A stretch of 64,000 nucleotides of DNA from the NCBI GenBank assembly GCA_012845835.1, contig JABAKD010000019.1:543501-607500 (forward strand). Direction: 5' to 3'. Positions 1-28,251 of this stretch are shown piece after piece. The notes below the pieces were generated by a model. The model made no database searches. It worked only from the letters and a program-made list of their open reading frames with translations, and had not been told where the DNA came from. The stretch is from Undaria pinnatifida (taxonomy: Eukaryota > Sar > Phaeophyceae > Laminariales > Alariaceae). The first letter of the stretch is position 1; the number at the start of each line of letters is the position of its first letter. Position numbers and translations under genes: made by a program.

Positions 1-410
1 TTCTTTTTCTTGGCCCCATGCACCCATTTCCATTCCTTTCTCTTCTTTGTTTGTTTCTTTTTTTCCAATTGACTTGCATCTGTTGTGCGTATGCGTAGTG
101 ATAGATACCACGTGTAATATATACGTGGTAGTCTTTCTTGGGTGGCAAGCGGTATAGTCGGTTTTTCCAGGCGCGAGTAATGAGACGTATGCACCGGTAT
201 GGACCTGGCACATCGTAGACTGACTCCCGATTTCACTTTTATATGTTTCTGGTGGAGGCATGAATTGCGTCAGCTGTGATTTTATGCGTGTAACACCTTA
301 GGTTTGTGTTTTTCCCCTAGGGTATTTCTCAGCTCCAGAGTGACTGGAGCCTGTCCTGTGACCACGGACTTGATTATGCGAGTTAATGTGAGAACGACAA
401 CAATAACAAC
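1..410 (-). repeat. Dispersed repeat F, copy 1
   Basis: This stretch, read on the minus strand, matches 59338-59790 on the plus strand over its whole length, with scattered substitutions and small indels. Shared landmarks are CACATTAACTCGCATAA, GTCCGTGGTCACAGGACAG, CGGTGCATACGTCTCATTAC and CAAGTCAATTGGAAAAAA. A third, partial copy lies at about 17240-17360. The open frame at 282-506 lies inside the repeat and is not conserved as protein between copies. The family is not recognised; the left edge may continue outside the window. Confidence 0.75.
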
Positions 411-986
411 TGAAATGTTGACTGTTTCTTGACCTTTCAGCTGCTTCCTGCAAATTTGGTTTTTCTGCCAACACGATTGTGAACTTTTTCGCGATTTTTT
501 CTTCATTTTTGTCTAGTAAGTTGAACTTCCTACCATTTGCCCCTAATTTGCCGCCTGTGCATTAGTTGCGGAACGGTCCAGCTTTAGCTTTTCTTTGATT
601 CGCACCATTTGTTTTGTACTTGACGGAGCTTCATCGGCTGAGATCTGGGCTTGGCTCATCAGCTCGACACCGCCCAGCACCCCATCGCAGCGCTATAGCT
701 TACAGCAACGAAGCGCCGTGCAGTGCCCTGCGATGCCCTGCGGCTCAGCTCAGCAGCGCAGCGCAGCGCAGCGCTAGCTCAGCAGAGCGAAGCGCTATGC
801 TTTGCCGTGCTCTGCCGTCGCGGTCGTTCGTTATTCATCATATCTGAAACTCAGCGTACGCTGATATTTAGGTATTTGGCGCTTTATTCTATACATATCG
901 CGTCAACCATCGTAATATCATACAATATGGGGGAGGGAATGTAATCTCTATGCAAAGATCCTGTTTTGTTTCAATCAATTGTCAGC
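411..986. other. Intergenic, GC-rich AGCGC-like tract
   Basis: No gene is seen. Positions 660-830 hold an imperfect cluster of AGCGCAGCGC-like words that leaves several frames open by composition alone. The rest is unremarkable single-copy-looking sequence. Confidence 0.5.
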
Positions 987-1319
987 CGGCCCCGGTGGTC
1001 TAGTGGTTTTACCCTCGAATACTACTAACGTTTGGTTGTCCTTGAGTTCGACACCCACCACGATGACATTTGACTTTATTTGCAAAAATGCAAGAAAAAA
1101 GGGATCAACTGCTGAGAGCGCCTAGCAGCGTGGGTAGGTACAATTCGACGCGAGTCGACGAGGGAAGAAAATGCTCGATTCTCCTCGCGGTAAAAATGAA
1201 AGCACGTGCCGAAGTGGGGAGGGAGGAGGAGGGCCCGCTATGTGACCCCGGATCTGAGTTACTACTGGGAGGGAGCGCGAGAGTGGTGCGGGGATAATAA
1301 ATGGGATAAGAAAAAAAAA
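987..1319 (+). mobile_element. tRNA-derived SINE, copy 1
   Basis: The head resembles tRNA-Glu: an A box, TGGTCTAGTGG, at 996-1006 and a B-box-like GAGTTCGACACC at 1044-1055. The acceptor arms do not pair, so this is not a functional tRNA gene. The body (about 1130-1310) matches 49285-49470, and the copy ends in an A-rich tail at 1311-1319. A related head lies at 49755-49836 on the minus strand. Non-autonomous, presumably mobilised by a LINE not present here (inference). Confidence 0.65.
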
Positions 1320-2210
1320 TGTTGCAAAGGTATATTATTCTACCAGCAAATAATATGTCAGTCTCTAGGAAATACGCACGGCACTATCAGCAGTCGTCAG
1401 GGTAGAGACACTCCGGATATTATGTATTGAGGGGACGCGTCCGATTTCGACAACGTGAAAGAACCCACGAAGAAAAGACAGCAGACACACATATCCCGCC
1501 TTCCCGAGAAAAAACAGAGAAGAAGCACTACGCCAACCTCCCGTACGAGCCAAGCCACCCCCGCACCAATCTTAGACAACGCCGCCTCAACGAGAGATCG
1601 CCCTCCTCTTCTTCGTTTTTCTCCTCGCCCGCAACCACGCAGACCAATCAATGCGACAGCCTTCACGTAACAAACGAAGCAATCTTCTTCCAAAACCTCG
1701 CCGGCTGACATGTCCCCATGTCGACGTTTGATGCAAACCGACTTTGCATCCTGTCGACTTCGAACCTCCATTGCCACGGGGACAGCAGTGCAGTCTCTTC
1801 ATTAATGCCAAGGCCTCTTTTGTTTCGCCCAGAGGCGACGCAGGTTCTCAATAATACTCTTTTCGGTATTTTTGTTTGATAGACGCCAACTTTTACTTGA
1901 CGGCGCATTTATCATAGTTTGTTTCGCCTACCCTTGCCCTCTTCGTTGTATAATATTACGTTTTTTCTTCTGTCAAAGCATGACTTTCATAATCCCATGT
2001 TCGTATTAAACTCTTGGCAATACTTTGAAGTTCAATGCATGCCAAATCGGACAGCTACACCTTAAGTTGTCGAAGTGCTGCCCTGCCCTATCCGAAGCAT
2101 GGGTGCCGGCGCATGCCGGCGCCCATGAGGAGCCCTTGTAAATTTATAAAATAGATACCATGTTAATCTAACTCGAAATTCCCCACCTCAAGTAAAAATA
2201 CCAACACTTG
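1320..2210. other. Intergenic, nothing recognised
   Basis: Open frames on both strands overlap one another with no splice or family support. I see no gene, RNA or repeat that I can name here. Confidence 0.4.
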
Positions 2211-3018
2211 GGCCATTTCTTACACAGTCGGATTTGTCAGTCGAAAACGGCCGTTTTCGACTTGAGCCCAAATCGAGCTTTCTTATACAGTCGAAAAAGG
2301 CCTTTTTTGACTCATTTTTTTTCGACTGAGTTTTTCGACTGGGGGATCCAGTCGAAAAAACTTGACTTTTTCGACTGGATCTGTCTGTCGAAAAATTCAG
2401 TCGAAAAAGTTTTTCACCTGTTTTTTTAACCCATCGCATCGCTCATCCGACCGCAAAACGAACACCCACACGCCCACACACCCATACCAGGTACCACACA
2501 GCAGCATCATACAACAGCGCCGACGCTGCCTTGGCTATCACTGCTGTTGCTTCTCGCCGCAAGTCAGCGTGGTGCACTCCTAGCTCCGCTCGCCAGCAGC
2601 GTGTATCACACGACAGCAGTAGTCGCGCGTTGTCGATGCCATTTTGCCAACAACGGCTACGCCTGCTGTAGCTTTGGCGGCTCTCTACACTGAGTGCAAG
2701 GCCACGAACGCAGCCTTGGCGGCTTTCGGCTAAGCCCAACGCCACCAACCCGCTTGGACGAAGGTTCGTCGCGCGTGAAGCACGCGTTGTTCGCGAAGAA
2801 CGCGCGAAGCACAGAGCTGCTAACCGATTTTCGAGTGACACACAGCAGTACTCCCTCACACCAACCGCCTCTAGGAAGAGCACTAAAACTATAAAATCGA
2901 CTCGACTGGCGACAAGACGATAATAAGATAAGAAGGACCAGAAGAATCCAGTCGAAAAAGAGTCCAGTCGAAAAGGGCCGTTTTCGACTGGCGGAATCCG
3001 ACTGTATAAGAAATGGCC
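2211..3018. mobile_element. PIF/Harbinger-like MITE, copy A
   Basis: The 808-bp element starts GGCCATTTCTTACACAGTCG and ends with the inverted equivalent, TATAAGAAATGGCC. Both ends carry repeated TCGAAAA/TTTTCGA words arranged as short palindromes. Flanking trinucleotides are TTG and TTA, close to the TWA target duplication of PIF/Harbinger elements. The interior has no transposase; it is rich in CA and GCAGCAG words. Copies B (7658-8411) and C (52673-54093) are related, B with its interior in opposite orientation. Confidence 0.75.
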
Positions 3019-3497
3019 TTACCATTATAGTGGACAAAAAATAGCACCCCTCCCAATTGAAAACTCACCCATATAGTATATTACAAGTACTTGTACCAAC
3101 AACGCAGCTTGCAAAGATGAGTATTGACCTGAAATTCATGAAACTCACGGATGAGGCCCTTGAAATATTCTATATAAAATAGCGTCCTGGCGTCCTGGCA
3201 CTGTTATTACATAAAACTATATACCTAGACCTCGCCCCCCTCGGACGTCTCGCTCGGCATATCCTCCCCCCTCTCAGCCCTTCTCAGCCCGTAATTGCCG
3301 AAAAGAAAATTAGTTGCTGGGGAAAAGAACCGTCCCGAAGTTCCTTGCCTTCCTTGCTTCCCCTAGTCTCATTCTTACTTACTTTTTAGCTCTCATTCTC
3401 TGATCTTTACTGCTTGCTCTCTGATATTTTTATTTTGCTTTTTCAGCAACTTCTTTTTTGTACTTTTATTTGAAGTTGGCCAATTGCTGGCTGTTGA
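3019..3497. other. Intergenic, diverged fold-back end
   Basis: Positions 3104-3175 contain GCTTGCAAAGATGAGT followed by sequence similar to the terminal part of the fold-back element at 8727-10659, so a decayed copy end lies here. The remainder up to the cysteine-rich gene is T-rich and holds possible acceptor sites (for example before 3449), but no convincing first exon. Confidence 0.4.
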
Positions 3498-3954
3498 GAG
3501 GGAATTGCCGTTGACGGCTGCAAACAATTTGAATTTGAAATTTGCCGCATCGGCAATAACAATTTGAAGTTGAAATTTGCGAAGCGGACCAAGGCTAGTG
3601 CGGGAGGAGGCTCCGCCAACAGTGGGGGTGGTGGAGGTTCAGGATCAGGCGTGTGGAAGCTGGTCGGGCAAGAACGGGACTCAGCTTCTTCTGGCAATCC
3701 TGATTGGCCGTGCCCGAGCAAGGGTTGTGACGGCTTCCTCATCGCACGAAATAGGAGAAACAGGAGTTCCCAGTACGCTGTCTGCGACACCTGCAGGAGT
3801 GACGAGCCTTCCACGTGCCAAGCTTTTCATAACCTTAACAAGAAGCACTGGGGAAACGGCGACAACCCTCGTGTGTGTGACTGGTGTGACGCGGACACCT
3901 GTGATTCACCTTCGATCGGCGTCCCTAACGAAGGAGCTGAGAGCTTGACGAAAC
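3498..3954 (+). CDS. Cysteine-rich gene, exon block 1
   Basis: The frame is open from 3498 to the donor GTGAGT at 3955. A 35-bp near-tandem duplication at about 3524-3585 (CAATTTGAA then TTTGAAATTTGC) lies at the 5' edge, so the true 5' splice junction is uncertain. Confidence 0.5.
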
Positions 3955-5925
3955 GTGAGTTACATTTCTGTTGTTGTGCTGTGATTTCTTTTTCATGCGT
4001 ACAAACACACTTTTTCATGTACGAGTATGATACGTGTACGGGGCAGTCCCGTCATCGCGGTGTAAGCGGGAATTGTTCAAGTACTCAGGTCTACGAGTAG
4101 ACCTATGCAGTGACGCTGTGTGATGCGATTTCTTTTTCATACGTGCAGCCAAACACACTTACTTCATGTATGTACGACTACGAGTACGGGGCAGTCCCGT
4201 CATCGGGGTAAGCGGGGGTTGAACAAGTGGTCCATGCAGTGACGCTTTGTGCTGTGATATAAACACACGTTTTGGATGTACGACTACGACTACGTGGTAT
4301 CTATACATGTAAGACGCAATGAAAACGGGCAAGTCTCATCACGGGGGTCAGCCAGGGTTGTAAAAATGGTCCATGCCGTGATAAATAACACAGCAGCATG
4401 ATACCTCAGCACCAGTCGCAGTACACACTGGAGGTTGATATATAGCAGTAAACAGAAGCTGAAGTTAACCTGGGTGATGCTGGAGAGCAGTCCCGTGATT
4501 GGGGTTAGCGAGTTGTTCATGTAGTGACGCGGTGTACTACTACTGTTACTCATTTTTCATACAACCACATGAACTCTTTGTATTAACGAGTACAAGTAGG
4601 GTGCGCAACCTCTTCAGGAATCGCAGTACACGTCGGTCGTAATAGTGTTGATAGCAGCAGTAATAGAGTAGTACCGAACAATATATACAGCAGGTACTGT
4701 CTCTTACCCTTCGTTGTCGGTATTCCGCCGGTAGGCCTTATATAGCAGTATACCGGGGCTTACGCTTACCAGTTGCGACTGTGAATCCCGTTCGTTCCTG
4801 TCCCAGCGGTGGTTTCATAGGTGTTAGCAACGTTGTGGTACCAGGCAGGGCTTTGCCCATAAACGACCGCTTTCATTACAACAGTGTTAAATTGTACGAC
4901 TTCCTTTCCAACTTTGGAAATCGACGACAGCTACGTGGCCTTACTATTTTGAACATTCACTGAACGCAAGGTATTCCCATCCGTTGTTGTCGTTTGCAGA
5001 AGCCCTGCGAAGCAGCCGCCGAGGGCCGCCAAGTCGGCGAGGACATAAACACGAAGTGCACCGGCGACATCAAGGTCGGTGACCTCCTGAAGAAGGCAGG
5101 CGACCACTTGCTCGATATACATCCCGCATTCCATTCCCACGGTGCCACGAGGGCGTTCGACATCGAGGTACGTTCTACTCTTATCTTGCGTCCTGTGTGT
5201 CACGAGTCGAGACATCCATGTCTCTTGCTCAAGACTAGGGGATGGCGTGCGGATATAGTCTATGAAGTGCGGCTCTTTTTCCAAGTACCAAGAGCAAGTA
5301 CAACAATACCACAACAATTACTAACAGCGAAAGGAGCTCCAATAATTTGGATGGTTACGACGTCTGCTGGAGAGAAGTACGAATACTTTTTTACACATAC
5401 TTATGTTATAAGGCTTAGTTTGGGTAAGCTATTGGTTAACCTGTGCAAGTGGTCAAACGGACTAATACCCCACTAAAAATAATACCTTAACAAATGGCGT
5501 CGTCGACAGACCATGGGTTTTTGGGTCGTGGGTTCGATCCCCACATCCACCATAATAAACTTTTTCAGATTTTCCCATGGCGAACTTGAAAAATACTCTC
5601 CCCGGTTTACCCAGGAAATGAAACGGCTTGGATAAATGACAGGTCCGCCCGTATATCCGGCCGACCTTCTATCCCGCCGTTTAAGGGTGGGAGAGTGTTA
5701 TAAGGCTTAGTTTGGGTAAGCTATTGGTTAACCTGCGCAAGTGGTCAAACGGACTAATACCCCACTAATTCCTTGACACTTATCGACGTTCTCCCGCCCT
5801 GCTTCAACGTTTGTGGACAGATCCACAAGACCATCGACAAAAAACAAGAGTGCAAGGTGCTGGGTACCTCCGCTGAGGAGGAAGAGTCCAAGCAAGCCTG
5901 CATGCTCCTTCGGAAGCAATGTTGA
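3498..5925 (+). CDS. Cysteine-rich small protein gene, unknown function (5' end unresolved)
   Basis: Three exon-like blocks read as one gene: 3498-3954, 5000-5167 and 5821-5925 (stop TGA at 5923). Block 1 encodes a Gly/Ser-rich stretch followed by Cys pairs, including CDTC and CDWCDADTC. Block 2 begins KPCEAA and carries one more Cys-bearing segment. Block 3 ends in LLRKQC. Acceptors at 4998-4999 and 5819-5820 and donors at 3955 (GTGAGT) and 5168 (GTACGT) are good. Block 1 ends in phase 1 but block 2 starts in phase 0, so a small exon is probably missing between them; 4913-4940 downstream of CAACAG is a candidate region. There is no ATG in the open frame of block 1, so a first exon lies upstream or was lost. 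The Cys spacing suggests metal binding or disulphides, but I do not recognise a family. Confidence 0.5.
3955..4600. repeat. Degenerate tandem repeat in intron
   Basis: About four copies of a unit of roughly 110-150 bp, each containing GGGGCAGTCCCGTCATC (or a decayed form), a GTCCATGCAGTGACG-like segment and a TTTCATACGTG-like segment. The array starts within about 20 bases of the donor site of the preceding exon. Confidence 0.65.
5000..5167 (+). CDS. Cysteine-rich gene, exon block 2
   Basis: 56 codons in phase 0, from KPCEAAAEGR to RAFDIE. The acceptor TTTGCAG and the donor GTACGT are both strong. The other two frames hit stops, which supports this reading. Confidence 0.6.
5404..5768 (+). 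mobile_element. tRNA-like element with 73-bp terminal direct repeats
   Basis: A 73-bp sequence beginning TGTTATAAGGCTTAG and ending CCCACTAA occurs at 5404-5476 and again at 5696-5768 with a single mismatch. The first copy holds an A-box-like TGGTCAAACGG (5450-5460). Between the copies is a perfect T arm (GTGGG TTCGATC CCCAC, 5528-5544) followed by ATCCACCA. It is either a class-II-tRNA-derived SINE whose head was duplicated or a very small terminal-repeat (TRIM-like) element. It sits in the last intron of the cysteine-rich gene. Confidence 0.55.
5821..5925 (+). CDS. Cysteine-rich gene, last exon
   Basis: 34 codons plus stop, following GTGGACAG. The peptide is highly charged (KKQECK, AEEEESK) and ends in RKQC. 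It joins block 2 in phase 0. Confidence 0.55.
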   Translation: MHKTIDKKQECKVLGTSAEEEESKQACMLLRKQC

Positions 5926-6760
5926 CAGCACGTTCTTTATAGAACGTTAAGTTGTGGTTTATTATACCAGCATCGTTTTTTGAGAACTATGCCTAAATGC
6001 GTGCTCTTCGTCTTTCAGGAATACAAATAAATGTACTTCACATGTTTGCGGTGTGTGCGTTCAAGTTCCTGCTTCCAGCATGTTTTTTTTGGCACTGCGC
6101 TCCTTTACATCTTATTAAGTTGTAGTTTTTCTGTCTCTATCCTTGACAAGCGCGTGCCTGGTGTTTATGCACTGCGATAATTATTGATGATCGACTTAGA
6201 GAGAGAGCTATTAATAAGTGTACAGGACCTAGGTGCTACCTGAGAGGCGGAAGGATATGCCAAGCAAGTCCTCCGACGTGCCCATCATAGATTGGGCGAA
6301 TGGATGATAATAACAAACTCATAATCATAATCGTCTCGATCCTGTACCGTTGTACTATATATGGACCTCTTGGCATTTTCAAGTCGCCAGTTGCGCCATT
6401 TGTGCTTATTTTCCGCCTTTCTACTGAATGTCTATTCCTCCTTCCGCAAGCGTAGCGGGCGGCGCCCAGCCGCCCGCGAGCGAAGCCCTTGTAGAAATTG
6501 AAAAACGTCATGGTATATGTACCATATGACATGCGGGTATGGGAAACCGCCGAGTTCAAAGAGAGGCACTCGTACCTCGCAGGGGGCATCATTGAGCACG
6601 CAACAGCCCCTCAACTCTACCCTGCACACCTCCCTCTTTGCGGAGTATAGCCAGTTGGCAAAACCAACAGAACACGTGACGCCGCACCGCCGTGAAGTTG
6701 CTTGGAAAAGCACGGAACAAGGTGATCATTAGGTAATCGTAGAAGAACTTGGGGGCTTAC
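5926..6760. other. 3' side of the cysteine-rich gene and unresolved minus-strand exons
   Basis: The convergent minus-strand gene starting at 6886 should continue here, but no following exon can be chosen with confidence. A GC-rich segment at 6440-6485 (CCGCCCGCTACGC on the minus strand) recurs in plus orientation at 26178-26205. Confidence 0.35.
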
Positions 6761-6886
6761 CTGGTCTACAGGTTTCAAGTTTGATGCATTGCGTCGTGCG
6801 CCGCCCGCAGCAGAGGCCGCCGATCTCCTTGCAACAGCCGCAGAAATCGCTCCCGCGCGGGCAAGCATCCTCCCAGTGGAGGCCAT
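6761..6886 (-). CDS. First exon of a putative mitochondrial protein
   Basis: The ATG at 6886 opens 42 codons that end cleanly in phase 0 at a GTAAGC donor (6755-6760). The peptide begins MASTGRMLARAGAISAAVAR and is rich in Ala, Arg and Ser with no acidic residue until Asp41, the composition of a cleavable mitochondrial presequence. The mature protein should be encoded by later exons below 6750, which I could not identify, so the product is unknown. The start is 294 bp from the divergent DUF4211 gene start. Confidence 0.5.
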
Positions 6887-7180
6887 CGTCTCTGTAAGCA
6901 ACGTATGCCTGCTACGTTGGCTGTTGGCTGCCGGGTGCTCAGACCCCTGGGGAAGATAAGTAATCCCCCTTCATTGAAAAAGCCATAATACCACTGGTGT
7001 CAGATTCGGGGATAGATAAGATGTAAGTCCTTTTGTAAAACGCCATAGCATCACATGGTGGAGTTCCTGATCTATTATCTTTCTCGAGATTTTATCGCTT
7101 CATCGCGTAGCAGATTAGCTGTGGTTCTCGCGGTGCCTGGTACCTCCGCAGCTGTAAGCTTGCCTCGAGTCGAGAGGAGA
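6887..7180. promoter_or_regulatory. Putative bidirectional promoter region
   Basis: The 294-bp gap separates two divergent start codons (6886 minus, 7181 plus). No TATA box is evident. This is positional inference only; untranslated exons could lie here. Confidence 0.3.
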
Positions 7181-24717
<17,537 letters not shown>

Positions 24718-25458
24718 GATGACTGGGGTTTCTACGGGGGGGGGTTCTTTAGCGGGGGAGGAGAGGTGGGGGAAGGTGCTTTGCTTTGAGGGGGGAGTTA
24801 GGGGTGAGGGGCTGTTTTGCTTTGGGGGCGGGGGGGGGGGGGGGGGGGGCTGTTTCGCTTTGAGGGGAGGGGGGGGTGTGTTGTTGTGCATTTGGCATGC
24901 CGCTGGTGGTGTGCTCGGTTTTGATCCGAAGCTTTACGCTGAGGCCTTTTTTCGTTGTGACAGGTTTTTGTTGGATGTGCGTTTCGTATGGGTGTCCTCG
25001 TTTTGAAATACACGATACTTTTTGTGTCTACCTCCCGTACTACTATGAAACCTTTGTATCCTCGCTGTCTGTAGCCATACAACTGTAGCCTTGCTGTAGC
25101 CGCAATGCAGTCTTGTTGCACGTTTAGACTAGTCCTGCTGTAGCCTCGCTTTATCCTTGCTGTATCTTTGATGCAGTCTTGCTGCGCATGTAGCCTTCCT
25201 GTGGCCTTGCTGCACATGTGGCCCTGCTGCAGCCGTAGCGTTTGTGGGATGCGTGCGGAGGGATACATACATATTGGGGCAGCTCGACTCTGCCGAGTTT
25301 AAAGAGGAGCAATCGTCTTTTGCGAAAGTTAGCTCTTGAGAAATTCCATGGCGGCCAGCCGATACCAGCTGCGCATTGTTGCGATTGGCAGTAATCCCCT
25401 CAGAAGGTGCGCCTACGTTTTTGGGAACAAATCAAATCAATACCAGGTAATCATTGCC
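24718..25458. other. 3' flank with G-run and degenerate TGCTGTAGCC units
   Basis: A poly-G tract lies at 24829-24850. Imperfect TGCTGTAGCCTTGCTG units span 25065-25250. No gene is seen. Confidence 0.45.
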
Positions 25459-25466
25459 GTTTATAT

Positions 25467-25709
25467 CAGGGCTTCTCACGGGTCATGACCCGGCCCGCGG
25501 GTCGGATCAGGAAGTGTTTTAAAAAACTCACGGGTAGAGTCGTGTAGGGTAAGGATGTGTTCGAAAACTCACGGGTCGGGTCGGGTCGGGTCGGGTCGGA
25601 TCAGATCGGATCGGATCGGGTCGGATCGGGTCGGATCGGGTCGGATCGGGCCGGATCGGGTCAGGAAGTTTTCAAAATATCACAGGTCGGGTCGGGTCGG
25701 GTCATCCTG
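25467..25709. mobile_element. hAT-like MITE, copy h4
   Basis: Begins CAGGGCTTCTCACGGGTC; the right end is shortened to GGGTCATCCTG. Flanking octamers GTTTATAT and ATTTATGT agree at six of eight positions. The interior is a long GGGTC/GGATC array. Confidence 0.6.
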
Positions 25710-25760
25710 ATTTATGTGGGATATTTTTGCAGTTCCTAAAGGGTTACCAGGTACCAGGTA

Positions 25761-27799
25761 GCATGTACTGCAGCTGTAGATGTTGGAAATAGAACGGCGA
25801 CGTGTTGCTCTTGCCAGGCAACATCCTTCCGGGGGGGGTGACAAATTGTACACTATGGTGTCTTATTCTGGCACTTTGTAGTACTGCAGCATTAAAGCAT
25901 ATATTGGTGGGACGTAGTGTAATTATATTTTGTTCTGGTATCGTTGTGGTACCCCTTCCTCTCTTGCTTTTTTTTTCTCGCAACCGTACAGACTGCAGAG
26001 GTTAAGTGGAGAAAATAGCTACAAGCGCTATGATGCACGCTTGCTTGCTGCTTGTTTCTATCGGTTAAACCCCTATAGAAAATGTAGCCGCAGGTTGTGA
26101 CAAGACTTTCCCCTGCTATCTCCCTGTAATATGCTATTGGTAGTATGCTACAAGGGCTCCACTCGGCGGGCAGCTGACGCCGCCCGCTACGCTCGCGCAA
26201 GGAAGAATACAACGAAATGTGAAATGGGCCGAAAGAAGAGGCCCATGATTTGATGCAACTGGTCATTAGATATTGCCAAGAGCTACTTATGCAGGGCTAA
26301 TTGCCCGGTGCTGTGCTGTGTGCTTGCCGGCGATATCACGTTCTGAATGGCATTACGGGTTCAATTTGGCGGAAGGGGGGGCGCATGAAGAGGACCGATG
26401 CCGGCCCTGAGATGAGTGGCCATTGACGCCACCAGACCATGGATCACACAGCAGTACGACCAACATTTTTACTGCGCGCGCAACGTCCTGCCCATTGCAT
26501 CTCTTTTTGGGAGACTTGACGACACTACGCAGCCCAAAGCTTAGCTGTCACAAGTAAGGCTGCTTGGCGAGGCTGGTGCTGAAGTAGTCTTTGTTTTTCG
26601 TCATTTTTGCCCTCCTACGTATAGTAACGTCCCAAACGATACCCTACACGTAGTATAGTAACGTCCCAGACGATACTCTGCCATAACTGTGATGTATCCG
26701 ATGCGCCAGACCAAGCGATGATTTTTTTCGCTCTTCCCCACAACTTTTTTCAACGCAGGTTGTTCATATTGCTTGTGCCTAAAATTGGCAACCTCCACGT
26801 GTGAGCCATCCAACCTATGTAGTTAAGAAGAACGCTGGGGAAAAGCGCGTCAACGCATTTCATTTGCGCTGCATTAAATGTTGTTGGGGTGGAATAGCCT
26901 CAAAAGGGTTGAGAGCCATCCCACGGTAGGGTTGCATCAGAAAGTCCCTGAGCTCCTCACATGAGAAACTCAACATCTTGCCCGAAAAATGACTTCGAAG
27001 GCATTCGTTCGCACAACCCGACCAAGCTTTTATGCCGTAGTCCAAAAAAATTAGTGTACTCGTGAAAATACTTCATTGACCGGCAGTTACTCACATGAGG
27101 AACTCAATCGCCTAGGGACTTTTTGGCGTAATCATACAACTGCAACCCCTACCGTGGGATGACTCTTGAGTGAGGAACAGCACACCAACACGCTTAGCGT
27201 TGGCGCTGCATCAACCTATCGTACGGTTTTGTAATCAAGTTCGACAAAGGTTCGATGGGGAGCAGTACGCCAACACACCTCGTTGTCGCGCTGCATTACA
27301 GCTACTCGTAGTGCAATAATCAAGTCCTAAAATGGTTCTTAGTCCAACCGATAGTCTGCGTGACTTTTACCACACTGCTGGCTGACGTTCGTGGAACCTA
27401 TCGGCGGTGAAATCGTCTTCTTCTCCCGTCGCTGAAAGCGCTAGAGCGTGAGGTGGAAAAAAACGATGAAATCCGACCGGTGCGGTCGGAATGCTGAGCC
27501 CTCTACATTGTTCGCGAAATATTGCGAGGCATGTATCGGGCAGGAGAAAAAGGAAGACGAGCACTTTATTCTGGCCGAAAATGCGCGCCCTTTCCACGAC
27601 CACCGCGCACTGCAACAAACTCATGCTGGGCACGTCGGAACCCCAATCGCACAAGCGCATCGGACGAAGCGCCCGGAGTTTCGACAACGTCATCTGAGAT
27701 CGGGAACACGAAAATGCCGTTCTAGAAGACGCCTGTGATCCCGAGGATTTGCCCAGGAGATCAAGGAGGACGTCGATCCCGACAAAAAAAAATGCATTA
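25761..27799. other. Intergenic, decayed coding-like fragments
   Basis: Minus-strand fragments at 26601-27045 (containing LMQPYRGMALNPFEAIPPQQ and DGSHVEV) and a plus-strand frame at 27448-27738 look like remnants of element proteins, but I recognise no family. 26915-26975 and 27100-27165 are inverted copies of one another (CCATCCCACGGTAGGGTTGC), and GCGCTGCAT words recur at 26867, 27209 and 27290. Confidence 0.35.
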
Positions 27800-27845
27800 G
27801 TCTAGTGTAGTGTAGTGTAGTGTAGTGTAGTGTAGTGTAGTGTAA
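27800..27845. repeat. (TAGTG)n microsatellite
   Basis: Eight to nine pentamers. Confidence 0.95.
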
Positions 27846-28251
27846 GTGTAGGAGTTTAGCCCTGGAAAATTCCTGTTCTGGGTCAATATTCCAGAAGAAG
27901 TTAAATGTGTTCGTTCGTACGTGTCCACATAGTTCGTTCGTAGAAGGAACCTCTAGATTATTCAAATATGGAGGTTCTCAGTCCAGGCAACCCTGCGGGC
28001 GCAAAACATCCACCCCGTTGGCTGTATTTTATCACCCCACTACTGATCCTCACGATGTTTCAGACACTTTCGCGCCGCCTGCGTCTAGCTGTGTTGGGCC
28101 GGTAGAGCGTGAGTGCACCTTCTCGGGCTATTGTTTCGAGTAAAATACGACGAGTTACTACACGTGTTTCAATAATCGTTTTCATGTTCGAGCCCGCCTG
28201 CGATCACCGACAAACGCCCAAACTCCACCACCAACTAACTGCTGGTCGCTC

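Noticed and set aside
282-506. Protein-coding gene on the minus strand
   Set aside because: It lies in dispersed repeat F; the partner copy does not conserve the frame.
987-1058. A tRNA gene
   Set aside because: A and B boxes are present but the acceptor and anticodon stems do not pair; it fits a SINE head.
5528-5552. A tRNA gene at the perfect T arm
   Set aside because: No partner acceptor strand, D arm or anticodon arm lies at the right distance.
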